Below, one piece after another: positions 1 to 7,932 of a stretch of 43,892 nucleotides of DNA. Numbering within the stretch: position 1 is the stretch's first letter; each line of letters starts with the position of its first letter. The position numbers and the translations under genes were made by a program. Origin of the DNA: Alphaproteobacteria bacterium (GTDB taxonomy: Bacteria > Pseudomonadota > Alphaproteobacteria > Reyranellales > JAQSWP01); contig JAQSWP010000007.1 in the NCBI GenBank assembly GCA_029266575.1, positions 1 to 43,892 on the forward strand, in the 5' to 3' direction. The notes under the pieces are model-generated. The model searched no databases and had not been told where the DNA came from. It worked only from the letters and a program-made list of their open reading frames with translations.

Positions 1-1
1 A

Positions 2-448
2 TACAATTTCGGCGAGCGCATCGAAGGCCTGGCAGCGGGCCTGGGCGTGAAGATCAAGCTCGGCGGCTCCTCTCCGGTCGCAGCAGCGCCGCCGCCGCCT
101 CCGGCGCCGGCGCTGGTGCCGAAGAAGAACTACATCGTCTTCTTCGACTTCGACCGCTCCAATATCACCGCCGATGCCCAGCGCGTGATCGACGAGGCGG
201 CCAGTGCGGCCAAGGCTGGCAATTCGGCGCGCGTCCAGTTGACCGGTCACACCGACCGTTCCGGCTCGGAGCAGTACAACATGGCCCTGTCGCTGCGCCG
301 CGGCGAGGCCGTGAAGCAGGCGCTGATTGCGCGTGGCATCCCCGCCAATTCCATCTTCATCATCGGACGCGGCGAGAACCAGCCGCTGGTGCCGACTGCC
401 GACGGTGTGCGCGAGCCGCAGAACCGGCGCGTGGAGATTGTCCTTTAA
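2..448 (+). CDS. OmpA-family outer membrane protein, C-terminal part (5' end outside window)
   Basis: The reading frame is open from the window edge to the TAA at 446-448, so the start lies upstream. The first residues (YNFGERIEGLAAGLG...) look like the end of a membrane or periplasmic domain. A linker rich in alanine and proline follows (five prolines in a row near base 95), then an OmpA-like peptidoglycan-binding domain. This domain contains FFDFDRSNIT, the TGHTDRSGS turn, LSLRRGEAVKQAL and the closing QNRRVEI, all typical of the family. The family binds diaminopimelate in peptidoglycan and anchors the outer membrane to the wall. The GTG at 47 is an internal codon, not a convincing start. 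A strong hairpin 31 bases after the stop probably ends the transcript. Confidence 0.9.
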   Translation, partial: YNFGERIEGLAAGLGVKIKLGGSSPVAAAPPPPPAPALVPKKNYIVFFDFDRSNITADAQRVIDEAASAAKAGNSARVQLTGHTDRSGSEQYNMALSLRRGEAVKQALIARGIPANSIFIIGRGENQPLVPTADGVREPQNRRVEIVL

Positions 449-479
449 AGCAACGGTCTCCGAAGATAGAGCAACGAAT

Positions 480-504
480 CGGGGCGATCCATGGGATCGC
501 CCCG
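480..504 (+). terminator. Hairpin after the OmpA-family gene
   Basis: GGGGCGATCC, a three-base loop ATG, then GGATCGCCCC form a perfect 10-bp stem at 481-503. A C-G pair at 480/504 extends it to 11 bp. There is no clear T-run on either side, so factor-independent termination is plausible but not certain. It lies between the OmpA-family stop (448) and the IalB gene. Confidence 0.55.
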
Positions 505-549
505 TGCTACAAAAAGACCATGGTGCCGCACGCGAGCGGCGACCGGTCA

Positions 550-1191
550 ATGATCACAAGGGTTGGAAACGTGGCGGCTTTGAAGCAGAGCGTGAAATTC
601 GCAGTAGTGGCGATGGCGATTGGTGGCCTATCGGCAATCGACCTTGGTCCGGCGCAGATCGCCCAAGCGCAGCAGCGCCAGGAGCGGCCCGCAGCAGCAC
701 AACCGGCGGCTCCGGCGCAACAGCCCGCCGCGGCCCGCCCGGCCGTGGTGCCGCAGCCGGTGCCCGAGACCTTCGAGAAGTGGACACTGCGCTGCTTCCA
801 GGACGCCAAGGGTGCCCAGGCCTGCCGTATCGAGACTGTGGTCCTGGAAGCGAACAACCGCCCGCAGCTCGCGGTGACGGTACGCCCGCCCGCCGACGCC
901 AGTCAGCCCTCGGTGGCGACCGTAACGCCGCCTTGGGGCGTTCTGCTGGCGCGCGGGATCGATATGCAGGTCGATTTGCAACAGGCGATGCGCATTCCCG
1001 TTCGCACTTGTTTGCCGACCGGTTGTCTGGCCGATTTTTCCTTGATCGACGCCATCAACACTCAGTGGCAGAAGGGCACCACTTTGAAGCTCACCATGGC
1101 TGCCGCTAACGGGCAGTCGTTAAGCATCGACGTGCCGTTGGCCGGTTACCTCAAGGCCTATGCCCGCCTGCTGGAGAAATCAAAGCGCTGA
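550..1191 (+). CDS. Invasion-associated locus B (IalB) family protein
   Basis: The product is about 213 residues if it starts at ATG 550; ATG 520 is also open and GTG 571 is another candidate, and none has a clear ribosome-binding site. An N-terminal hydrophobic segment (VKFAVVAMAIGGLSAI, then AQAQQ) looks like a signal peptide. A low-complexity Q/A/P stretch follows. The rest is an IalB domain with the markers KWTLRCFQD, ACRIE, the PPWGVLL strand and the C-x4-C pair CLPTGC, and it ends LDVPLAGY-like (IDVPLAGYLKAYARL). The family is periplasmic. It was named from Bartonella, where it is linked to erythrocyte invasion, but it is widespread in non-pathogenic alphaproteobacteria and its biochemical role is not known. 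The stop TGA is followed in the same frame by a partial second copy (1192-1548). Confidence 0.88.
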   Translation: MITRVGNVAALKQSVKFAVVAMAIGGLSAIDLGPAQIAQAQQRQERPAAAQPAAPAQQPAAARPAVVPQPVPETFEKWTLRCFQDAKGAQACRIETVVLEANNRPQLAVTVRPPADASQPSVATVTPPWGVLLARGIDMQVDLQQAMRIPVRTCLPTGCLADFSLIDAINTQWQKGTTLKLTMAAANGQSLSIDVPLAGYLKAYARLLEKSKR

Positions 1192-1548
1192 GCGCAATGG
1201 TTTTTCGGGCCTGATGGCCGTGCCGCACTCGCCATCTTTATTGGTTCCTCGGCGCCTCAAATTCCGAGCAGGCTCAGCGCAGTCCCACCTTGGGGAATTC
1301 AGGTTGCGGCTGGCGTTGCAGGCCAGATCGATTCTCTGCTGGCATTTGAAATGCCAATCGTCTTTTGTCTGGTTTTCAGTTGCCAAGCCGACATCGATCT
1401 TTCAAACGCCTTGTCGCAGGCACTTGAGACCGGCATTAAGCTGCATCTTGTCATGATTGCCGAGGATGGTCAGATCTTGAGGGTGGCCGTCCCGCTTTCA
1501 GGATTCTCTCGAGCGCAGCGGCACATAATGAACCAAACGGGCCAGTAA
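1192..1548 (+). pseudogene. Headless second copy of the IalB domain
   Basis: Directly after the ialB stop codon, in the same frame, 118 codons are open to a TAA at 1546-1548. The translation aligns with the second half of the upstream IalB domain: PPWGIQVAAG against PPWGVLLARG, CLVFSC against CLPTGC (same C-x4-C spacing), and VAVPLSGFSRA against IDVPLAGYLKA. The first half of the domain and any signal peptide are missing. No ATG, GTG or TTG occurs in frame before ATG 1351, so a normal secreted protein cannot be made. The simplest reading is a tandem duplicate that lost its 5' part by deletion. The last 65 codons, from ATG 1351, could in theory be translated alone, but there is no ribosome-binding site that I can see. 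Confidence 0.75.
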
Positions 1549-1558
1549 AATCCGACGA

Positions 1559-2905
1559 TCAGAAATCGCGAATGAATTCCGGCCGCTTGCCGCTCGGCAG
1601 GCTGGCGATGCTGTCGACTTCGCGTAGGTTGATGGCGAAGGCGCCGTGGAATAGATCGGTTACCCCGTCGATAAGCTTGCTGCGCTCGGCGGACGTTAGT
1701 CGTCGGGCCGGAGCCACAAGAAGGTCGATGCGATCGGCGGCGATCTGACGGAATTGCCACTGCTTGACGGGAGCGATTGCGGTCCAGTCCAGTCCGTCGA
1801 TCGGTACGAATTGGCGGCTATTGTCGGGGAACTGCACGATCGAGCGTTCGCGTCCCAGAATGCGCTCCAGAACAGGCCACGTGCGTCCGCAACCGCACGT
1901 CGTGCCGGCAATCGCATAGTCGCCGACCTCGTATCGGATCAACGGCATGATGAAACTGTGCGGCAGCGTTACGAGAACCCGACCCTGCGTACCCGGCGGA
2001 ACTGGCTGCCCCTCGTCATCGACGATTTCGACAATGGCGAGCGGCGTGACGTGATAGCGTCGGCTGTGTTCGCATTGCAACGCTATGTATCCCGCTTCTT
2101 CCGTTGAATACCGATCGCTGAGTTGAGCGCCAAAGGCCTTTTGCAGTATCCAATGCAACTCCTCGCTCACCATCTCGCCGAACGTCAAGAATTGCCGAAT
2201 GGACAACTGCGGACCGCCGCGCTGCAACTTCAGGTAGGCGAGCTGGCGAGCGACGCTGGGCCAGGTCGTGACATAGGTCGGCCGCTCGGCTTCGAGCCAA
2301 TCCAGTACCTCGCCTATGTCTCGGCCTACCGGGTTAATTTGCACCCGAGGCCCCGTGGTCACGAGGTTAAGCGTCTCGCGGCTCCAATAGGGGCCACCGC
2401 GATCCTTGCCGACTTCCTTGCGGATCACCGCCAGCTTGCCCGAGAAGTCCCGCCGGTTCCAGATGTGATCGGTGAAAGTAACGGCATCAAACAACAACCC
2501 ATTGATTTCCGGCTTGTCGACGCGCAGGTGCTGGCCGGTCGAGCCGGACGTTTGGAACGAAACGACTTCACCCCATTTGACCGGCGCCGGGTAGGCGCGC
2601 ATTTCCTCGGCATGCAATTGTATCGTCTGGCGAGTCAGCACCGGCAGTTTCGGTAGGGTGCCGACATCAAAGGATTTAGCCCGTGGATCAAAGCCAACTT
2701 CGCGCAGCCTTTTGCGCCAGAAGCTCGAATGTTTTTCGGCATGGAGGAAAAGCGCATGCAACTGCCGGTATTGAAGCGTGGTCACCTGGGCAATTGGAGC
2801 GCGCGAAGACCATTCGAGTTGCGACGCAATGGCGAACACCTGCGCCGCTCGCGCGTCAGGAATTCCAGGAAACAGATGGTGGGGGATGGCAGATTCGAGA
2901 TGCAT
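1559..2905 (-). CDS. PaaK-like adenylate-forming ligase (phenylacetate-CoA ligase / CapK family)
   Basis: About 448 residues from ATG 2905 (complement), the usual length of the family; the frame stays open another 87 codons to 3166 but that stretch looks non-coding. The protein has the adenylate-forming P-loop SFQTSGSTG (residues about 116-124), the YSTEEAGYIALQC region, and the family's IRYEVGDYA motif followed by a cysteine-rich CGCGRTWP segment and ILGRERS. Members activate an aromatic or other carboxylate as an acyl-adenylate and usually transfer it to CoA, but many relatives near polysaccharide genes have unknown substrates. Here no pathway gene lies next to it, so no substrate can be named. 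Codon third positions look less GC-rich than in neighbouring genes, which would fit later acquisition. Confidence 0.8.
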   Translation of the reverse strand: MHLESAIPHHLFPGIPDARAAQVFAIASQLEWSSRAPIAQVTTLQYRQLHALFLHAEKHSSFWRKRLREVGFDPRAKSFDVGTLPKLPVLTRQTIQLHAEEMRAYPAPVKWGEVVSFQTSGSTGQHLRVDKPEINGLLFDAVTFTDHIWNRRDFSGKLAVIRKEVGKDRGGPYWSRETLNLVTTGPRVQINPVGRDIGEVLDWLEAERPTYVTTWPSVARQLAYLKLQRGGPQLSIRQFLTFGEMVSEELHWILQKAFGAQLSDRYSTEEAGYIALQCEHSRRYHVTPLAIVEIVDDEGQPVPPGTQGRVLVTLPHSFIMPLIRYEVGDYAIAGTTCGCGRTWPVLERILGRERSIVQFPDNSRQFVPIDGLDWTAIAPVKQWQFRQIAADRIDLLVAPARRLTSAERSKLIDGVTDLFHGAFAINLREVDSIASLPSGKRPEFIRDF

Positions 2906-3478
2906 TGCGTTCAATTCAGCTGCTGCACTATACACCAATATACCGTCATTTAACACAGCTCCTCCCGGCTGCCCTCCCGCTCTTGCATCGCACAACACTG
3001 GGACCAGAGAGCGATCAGCTGTGTCAGGGGAATGGCAAGCCCCATCGATGTGGCCAGGCACTTGAACTGAGCGGGTTGATTGGTAGCCAAGTCGTGCGTT
3101 GCCACGACAAGGGCAGGAATGCAGCGTTGCAAATTCGATTTCGGCCTTGGACACTCCAATTGTCAATCATTTAGGAACAAGAATGATTTCAGTAGCTCTG
3201 GTTTGTTTTGCAAAGTCTTTCGTCTTTTGTTCGTGCTGCATTAGAGCTTATCCCACCCTATCGCCGACAATTTATTTCTCCGTTGTTCCGTAAAGGGGGG
3301 TGTGAGCCTCCGCAACCAAATTTGCCTCAGGGCCTACCGGATCCCAAGGCTAAGTTGTTTGTGAATGTCGGTGAATGAGATGCAACCCTTCCTTGAAGAA
3401 GCGTGGTGACTCGCATAGCGTGATGGGCCAGCCCGCAGCGTAAGGTCGTTCCTAAACAGCAACGAAATGGGGATCCCG
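2906..3478. other. Long intergenic region, no gene seen
   Basis: These 573 bases separate the PaaK-like gene (minus) from the SYLF gene (plus), so both promoters should lie here. The stretch around 3160-3300 is clearly richer in A and T than its surroundings. The only open frames are short and show no family features, including the 87-codon upstream extension of the PaaK-like frame. I see no convincing operator, terminator or RNA gene. Confidence 0.6.
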
Positions 3479-4027
3479 ATGAACCGCAATTTCTTCGCGT
3501 TCGCCTTCGCTATTCTGCTTGTGATCGCCAGTCCGTCCGCGCGCGCCGACAGCGCAGCGGAAATCACCAGGGACGCCAACGCCACCCTGGCAGATCTGCT
3601 GGCGCAAAATCCTGGCGCGCGGGCGCTGGCGGCCGAAGCGAAGGCCATTCTGGTGTTTCCCGACATCGTTAAATTCGGCCTCGTCGTCGGCGGCCAAGGC
3701 GGCGAAGGCGCCCTAATCAGGGGCGGCAGGGTCGTGAGCTTTTATCGCACCGCTTCCGTATCGTACGGCCTGCAGGCCGGCGTGCAGCGGTTTGGCTATG
3801 CGCTCTTCTTCATGAACGACAATGCGCTGGCCTATCTCGATCGATCAGACGGCTGGGAAATCGGCGTGGGTCCGAGCCTGGTCGTTGCCGATGAAGGCAT
3901 CGCCCGCAGCGTCACCAGCACGACCACGCGTAGCGACATCTACGCGTTCATTTTCGACCAGAAGGGGCTGATGGCGGGCGTGGGGCTGCAAGGCACGAAG
4001 ATAACGAGGTTCACGCCCTCGCGCTGA
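3479..4027 (+). CDS. SYLF-domain (Ysc84-like) secreted lipid-binding protein
   Basis: 182 residues from ATG 3479, which has GGGGA just upstream (about 3469-3473); ATG 3467 is four codons earlier in frame. A signal peptide is clear: MNRNFFAFAFAILLVIASPSARA, then the mature DSAAEIT. The rest is one SYLF domain with the family pattern AKAILVFPDIVKFGLVVGGQGGEGAL, SYGLQAGVQ, and DNALAYLDRSDGWEIGVGPSLVVADEG. The domain binds phosphoinositides in eukaryotes; the bacterial secreted forms are abundant but their role is unknown. It stands alone, convergent with the TRAP operon behind it. Confidence 0.88.
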   Translation: MNRNFFAFAFAILLVIASPSARADSAAEITRDANATLADLLAQNPGARALAAEAKAILVFPDIVKFGLVVGGQGGEGALIRGGRVVSFYRTASVSYGLQAGVQRFGYALFFMNDNALAYLDRSDGWEIGVGPSLVVADEGIARSVTSTTTRSDIYAFIFDQKGLMAGVGLQGTKITRFTPSR

Positions 4028-4039
4028 CCCGCTGCGGCA

Positions 4040-5290
4040 CTAGCGCATCAAGGTGCGCGGCAGGACCATGACGATGTCGGGCCACAGGGTGATGATGGCG
4101 ATGGTGACCAGCATCGCGATCAGGAACGGCAGGGTGCCGATGAAGACGTCCTCGATGCGACCCTTCGTGCGCAGGCTCTGGATGACATAGGCGTTCATGC
4201 CGACCGGCGGGGTAATCAGCGCCGCTTCCGACACCAGCATCACCAGAATGCCAAACCACACCGCGTCATAGCCTAGCGCGACCATGATCGGCGTCAGCAC
4301 CGGCACGGTCAGCACAGTCATCGACAGCACGTCGAGCACGCAGCCCAGCATCAGATACATCAGCACCACGATCAGCACCGTTTCCTGCGGCGTGACGTTA
4401 AGCGCGCCGATGACGTCGGTGAGCTGGCGGACCAGGCCGGTGAGCACGACGGCGAAATTAAGGAAGAAGGCGGCCACCAGGATCAGCATGATCATGGCGG
4501 TGGTGCGCATGGTGTCTTCGAAAGCCTTGTGCAGCAGGGCAAGACTAAAGCGGCCACTCCACAGGCACAGGCCCAAAGCGGCCAGCACGCCAAGCGCTGC
4601 AGCCTCGGTGGCGGTGGCCCAGCCGGCATAGATCGAGCCTACCACCAGCAGGAACAAGCCGATCGGTGGCAGCAGGTCGGGCAGGGATTTAAGCCGCTGG
4701 CCCCAGGAGTATGTCTCGCCGCGCCCGCTCCACCTCGGCCGGATCAGGCAGGCGATCAGGATGGTTAGCATGAACAGCCCGGCCAGCAGAAAGCCGGGGA
4801 GGACCCCCCCGAGATAGAGCTGCGGGATGGAGGTATTGGTCAGCGCGCCGTAGATGATCATGTTGATCGACGGCGGAATGAGGATGCCGAGCGTGCCGCC
4901 GGCGGCGAGCGAGCCGAGAAACAGCCGCTCGTTGTAGCCCAGCGCCTTGATCTGCGGGATGGCGACCGTGCCGACCGTCGCCGCCGTCGCCACGCTCGAG
5001 CCGGAAGTGGCGGCGAACAGCGTGCAGGTTGCGATGTTGGTGTGCATCAGCCGGCCCGGCAGCCAGTTGAGCCAGGGCAGCAGGGCGGAATACATGCGCG
5101 CCGCAACGCCGCTCACCGAGAACAGCAGATCGCTGCGGCCATTCTCCCACGCGATCGAGCCTAGCATGGCATGGATCGGCACTGGCGTGACGAAACCCTC
5201 GATCAGCAGGCCGAGGATCATCAACACGGCGGCGACGGGCAGGCCCAGGATCGCCAGCACCAGCAATGCGACGGTGAATTTGGCCAGCAT
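4040..5290 (-). CDS. TRAP transporter large permease subunit (DctM type)
   Basis: 416 residues, almost all hydrophobic helices, the usual length for DctM. Family markers are the ATSGSSVATAATVGTVAIP segment, the GTLGILIPPSINMIIYGALT re-entrant motif, and at the end VSEAALITPPVGMNAYVIQS. DctM carries the substrate across the inner membrane driven by an ion gradient, with DctP delivering the substrate. The start overlaps the stop of the small-permease gene by one base (5290), so the two are translationally coupled. It is the last gene of an aldolase-DctP-DctQ-DctM run on the minus strand. Confidence 0.95.
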   Translation of the reverse strand: MLAKFTVALLVLAILGLPVAAVLMILGLLIEGFVTPVPIHAMLGSIAWENGRSDLLFSVSGVAARMYSALLPWLNWLPGRLMHTNIATCTLFAATSGSSVATAATVGTVAIPQIKALGYNERLFLGSLAAGGTLGILIPPSINMIIYGALTNTSIPQLYLGGVLPGFLLAGLFMLTILIACLIRPRWSGRGETYSWGQRLKSLPDLLPPIGLFLLVVGSIYAGWATATEAAALGVLAALGLCLWSGRFSLALLHKAFEDTMRTTAMIMLILVAAFFLNFAVVLTGLVRQLTDVIGALNVTPQETVLIVVLMYLMLGCVLDVLSMTVLTVPVLTPIMVALGYDAVWFGILVMLVSEAALITPPVGMNAYVIQSLRTKGRIEDVFIGTLPFLIAMLVTIAIITLWPDIVMVLPRTLMR

Positions 5291-5835
5291 CAGCGCTCGT
5301 CCATCACGTCATGGACCGGCGCCGGTACGGGGCGCACCAACCGGGCGATCAGCAGGATCGTGGCAGCCAAAGCGAAACCGATCAGCCCGATCAGCCACAG
5401 CCCTTGCGGCAGCCACAGCGGCACCCGCAACGGTGTGTTCGATACCGAACCCAGCCGCAGCGATTCGCCCAGCACGCCGACCGCTTGCCAGGCCAGCAGG
5501 ATGGCGACGCCGACCAGGCTAGCCAGCGCCAGCAGATCGAAGATGCGGCGCGGGCCGGCCGGCAGGCGCGAGGAAACGACGTCGATGCGGATATGGGCGT
5601 CGCGGAACAAGGCCCAGGCAGCGGTCCAGGCGAAGGTTACGACCAGCACGTAGCCGGAAATCTCGTCCGTACCCTGCAAGCTGAAGGAGAACAGCTTGCG
5701 CAGGACGATCTCGATGCCGATCAGGACGGCGCAGGCGAGAACGGCATAGCCAGCCGCCCAGGCGGCGTAGCGCGAGATTTCCCGCGCCCGCCCAACCAGC
5801 CGCTCGATCCCGCCGTCGCCGCCTTCTTCAACCAT
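5290..5835 (-). CDS. TRAP transporter small permease subunit (DctQ type)
   Basis: 181 residues with four predicted membrane helices. Markers are the second helix region EISGYVLVVTFAWTAAWALFRDAHIRIDVV and the last helix before VPAPVHDVMDE. DctQ packs against DctM and is needed for transport. It sits 24 bases after the DctP gene and overlaps the DctM start by one base. Confidence 0.92.
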   Translation of the reverse strand: MVEEGGDGGIERLVGRAREISRYAAWAAGYAVLACAVLIGIEIVLRKLFSFSLQGTDEISGYVLVVTFAWTAAWALFRDAHIRIDVVSSRLPAGPRRIFDLLALASLVGVAILLAWQAVGVLGESLRLGSVSNTPLRVPLWLPQGLWLIGLIGFALAATILLIARLVRPVPAPVHDVMDER

Positions 5836-5859
5836 CGCCAGTCCCGCGACGCGATTGCC

Positions 5860-6984
5860 CTAGGGGGCCTGCATCTTGAGCTGCATGACCTTGCCGATGC
5901 TCTCGTTCCATTGCTGGGTGCAGGCCGGACCGCAGGACTTGGCGAAGCTCGGCAGCACGTTCTTCTCAACGATGCCGGCCAGAGCTTTCTTGTCGGCGTC
6001 GGAAACCGGCACCAGCACCATCTTGGCCTTGGTGATGCCCTGCTTGCCTTCCCAGGTGCAGCGCGCATCGCCGGCACTGCACCAGATGCCCTGGTCGGTG
6101 GCGTCATGCGCCAGCTTGGTGGCGGCCGGCACGAAAACCTTGTCGGTCGCCTGCTGCAACCAGGCGCGGACCTTGGGATCGAGCTTGTCCCAGCTTGCCT
6201 TGTTGGCGGCGCGGATCCACGGCGCCCAACCAACCGTCAGCGGAAAGATATGGTCGGCGACTTCGAACAGCTTGCCGGTATTGCCCGACAGCGTGCCGGT
6301 GATGACGCAGTCGATGACGCCGCGCTGCAGGGCCGACGGCACTTCGCCGAACGACATGGTGATCGGCGTGCCGCCCAGGCCCGAGACCAGATCGGCCACG
6401 GTGGCGCTGGAGCCGCGGATTTTCTTGCCCTTCAGGTCGGCGATCGATTTGACGGCGCCTTTGCACCAGATGACCTGCGCCAGCGACGGTCCCATCGCCA
6501 GCGGCACCACGCCGACGGCGTTCTGCAGTTTGGCGCGCACAATCGGCGCATAAGCGTTGATCGCCCGCACTTCAGCCTCGACGTCGGGCGCCACGCCGGC
6601 CAGATCCATGCCGTCGAGTTCGGGCGCGTCGCCCGCGGCATAGTTGGCGATCATGTCGACGACGTCGACCAGCCCGGCCTTCAAATGCCGGAAGGCTTCC
6701 GGTCCCTGCATGTTGAGATCGGTCATGCTGACCAACTCGACCTCGATCTTGCCGCCGCTGAGTTCGGGCACCTGCTGCGACCAGAACGGTTTTTGCAGTA
6801 GCGACCAGGCCGGCGTGTTGGACCAGATGCCCAAAACGCGGATCTTGGTTTTCGGCATGTCTTGCGCCAGACGTTTCAACTCCGCCTCGTCGGCGGCCTG
6901 ATCGGCGCGCGCCGGCAGCGCGGCGCTGCCCAGGCCTGCAATAGTGAGAGCTAGAGCGGCGATACGGACAATGCGATCGAACAT
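5860..6984 (-). CDS. TRAP transporter periplasmic substrate-binding protein (DctP type)
   Basis: 374 residues with a signal peptide (cleavage probably after ALPARA, residue 27). A good ribosome-binding site, GGGAGG, precedes ATG 6984 by six bases. The DctP fold shows in the LADLKGKKIRG-like stretch (SIADLKGKKIRGSSA), the arginine there being the family's carboxylate ligand, and in GEVPSALQRGVIDCV. The mature protein has six cysteines (in WCKG, IDCV, WCSAGDARC and SCGPAC), more than usual, so disulfide bonds are likely. The paired aldolase gene suggests an organic acid substrate, perhaps a hydroxy- or oxo-acid; that is inference. Confidence 0.93.
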   Translation of the reverse strand: MFDRIVRIAALALTIAGLGSAALPARADQAADEAELKRLAQDMPKTKIRVLGIWSNTPAWSLLQKPFWSQQVPELSGGKIEVELVSMTDLNMQGPEAFRHLKAGLVDVVDMIANYAAGDAPELDGMDLAGVAPDVEAEVRAINAYAPIVRAKLQNAVGVVPLAMGPSLAQVIWCKGAVKSIADLKGKKIRGSSATVADLVSGLGGTPITMSFGEVPSALQRGVIDCVITGTLSGNTGKLFEVADHIFPLTVGWAPWIRAANKASWDKLDPKVRAWLQQATDKVFVPAATKLAHDATDQGIWCSAGDARCTWEGKQGITKAKMVLVPVSDADKKALAGIVEKNVLPSFAKSCGPACTQQWNESIGKVMQLKMQAP

Positions 6985-7020
6985 GAGGGGGCCTCCCTTG
7001 GCAAAGACGAATAGGTGGAC

Positions 7021-7809
7021 TCAACTGCGCGGCAGACCACTGAAGAATTTGGCGCGATCGTTCAGCCGGTACATCAGCATCGACAGATCGTTCTCGCTCA
7101 ACAGCACGCGCATGCCCAAGCCGGTGTAGCGCGCCCAGTCGCTGGGTTCTTTCACCCCGCCCATGCCGGCGATCTTGCCGTGCTTCCTGGCGGCGGCGCA
7201 CAGCTTGCCGACGGCGTCGGTGACCCGCTCGTGGCCGTATTGCGAGGGGATGCCCATCTCGAAAGTCAGGTCGCTGGCGCCCATGAACAGCACGTCGACA
7301 CCCTTGGTGGCGGCGATGGCATCGACATTGGCGACGGCTTCGGGCGATTCGATCATCACCGTGCAGACGACGTTGTCGTTGAAAACGGTGCACAGCTCGG
7401 GCAACGACTTGCCGGTGTAGCCGAATTGCGGAATCGAACCCGGCACCGACAGCTTGCCGACCGGCGGGTAGCGGCAGGCCATGGCGGCGGCCTCCGCTTC
7501 GGCGGCGGTATTGACGTGCGGCACGAACACGCCCAGCGCGCCATTGGATAAATGGCAGCCGATCTCGGCCGGATCGTTCTTGCGCGCGCGCACGAAGGGC
7601 AGCACACCGGCGCGGATGGCGGCGAGGTTGATGTCGTAAGAGCGGTCGAGCGGCACGGGGCTATGCTCGTCGTCGGTGAAGAACCAGTGATACCCGGCGC
7701 TGCCCAGCATCGGGCCGATTTCGCTGGTGCGGCTGTGGCGGATGTTCAGGCCAACGACGATTTCATCGGCTTTCAGGCGTTTGAAGAACGGCAGGTCGAT
7801 CTTGCTCAT
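7021..7809 (-). CDS. HpcH/HpaI-family aldolase
   Basis: 262 residues from ATG 7809; a longer frame reaches 7893, but the first 28 residues of that are not family-like and run through the control region. Class II HpcH/HpaI aldolases split (or make) 4-hydroxy-2-oxo acids using a divalent metal. Visible here are VGLNIRHSRTSEIGPMLG, the acid-histidine region FTDDEHSPV, the strand VPHVNTAAEA, the metal-ligand glutamate region TVMIESPEAVANVDAI and the metal aspartate in LFMGASDLTFEMG. It is the first gene of the operon with the TRAP transporter, so the imported compound, or a product of it, is the likely substrate. A palindrome seven bases upstream of the start probably serves as an operator. Confidence 0.87.
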   Translation of the reverse strand: MSKIDLPFFKRLKADEIVVGLNIRHSRTSEIGPMLGSAGYHWFFTDDEHSPVPLDRSYDINLAAIRAGVLPFVRARKNDPAEIGCHLSNGALGVFVPHVNTAAEAEAAAMACRYPPVGKLSVPGSIPQFGYTGKSLPELCTVFNDNVVCTVMIESPEAVANVDAIAATKGVDVLFMGASDLTFEMGIPSQYGHERVTDAVGKLCAAARKHGKIAGMGGVKEPSDWARYTGLGMRVLLSENDLSMLMYRLNDRAKFFSGLPRS

Positions 7810-7815
7810 CGTTAT

Positions 7816-7828
7816 TCCATTATTTGGA
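7816..7828. promoter_or_regulatory. Candidate IclR operator at the aldolase gene
   Basis: TCCA-TTATT-TGGA, an inverted repeat seven bases upstream of the aldolase start codon. It shares arms and spacer length with the longer palindrome at 7901-7917 next to the divergent IclR gene. Confidence 0.5.
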
Positions 7829-7900
7829 CTTTTGTTCACCTCAACCGTTGCCGATCCTTGAAAGGATGACAATAACGTTGAATAGTTCCTCACAAAAATG

Positions 7901-7917
7901 GGTCCATTATGTGGACC
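7901..7917. promoter_or_regulatory. Candidate IclR operator at the regulator gene
   Basis: GGTCCA-TTATG-TGGACC, a perfect 6-5-6 inverted repeat, 15 bases upstream of the preferred iclR-type start (7933). It contains the alternative ATG at 7909. Its core TCCATTATkTGGA recurs at 7816-7828. The layout fits autoregulation by the neighbouring regulator. Confidence 0.55.
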
Positions 7918-7932
7918 AAATTGAGGGACGCG

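Noticed and set aside
1189-1191. TGA read-through or selenocysteine at the ialB stop
   Set aside because: No stem-loop suited to selenocysteine is visible and the following part repeats the domain just ended; duplication explains it better.
5311-6801. Long plus-strand open frame (496 codons) over the TRAP genes
   Set aside because: It is the antisense of DctQ/DctP; composition is rich in Gln, Asp, Arg, His and Gly without any domain, as expected for a GC-rich shadow.
7909-7911. ATG 7909 as start of the IclR-type regulator
   Set aside because: It lies in the middle of a perfect palindrome without a ribosome-binding site, while ATG 7933 has GAGGGA at good distance.
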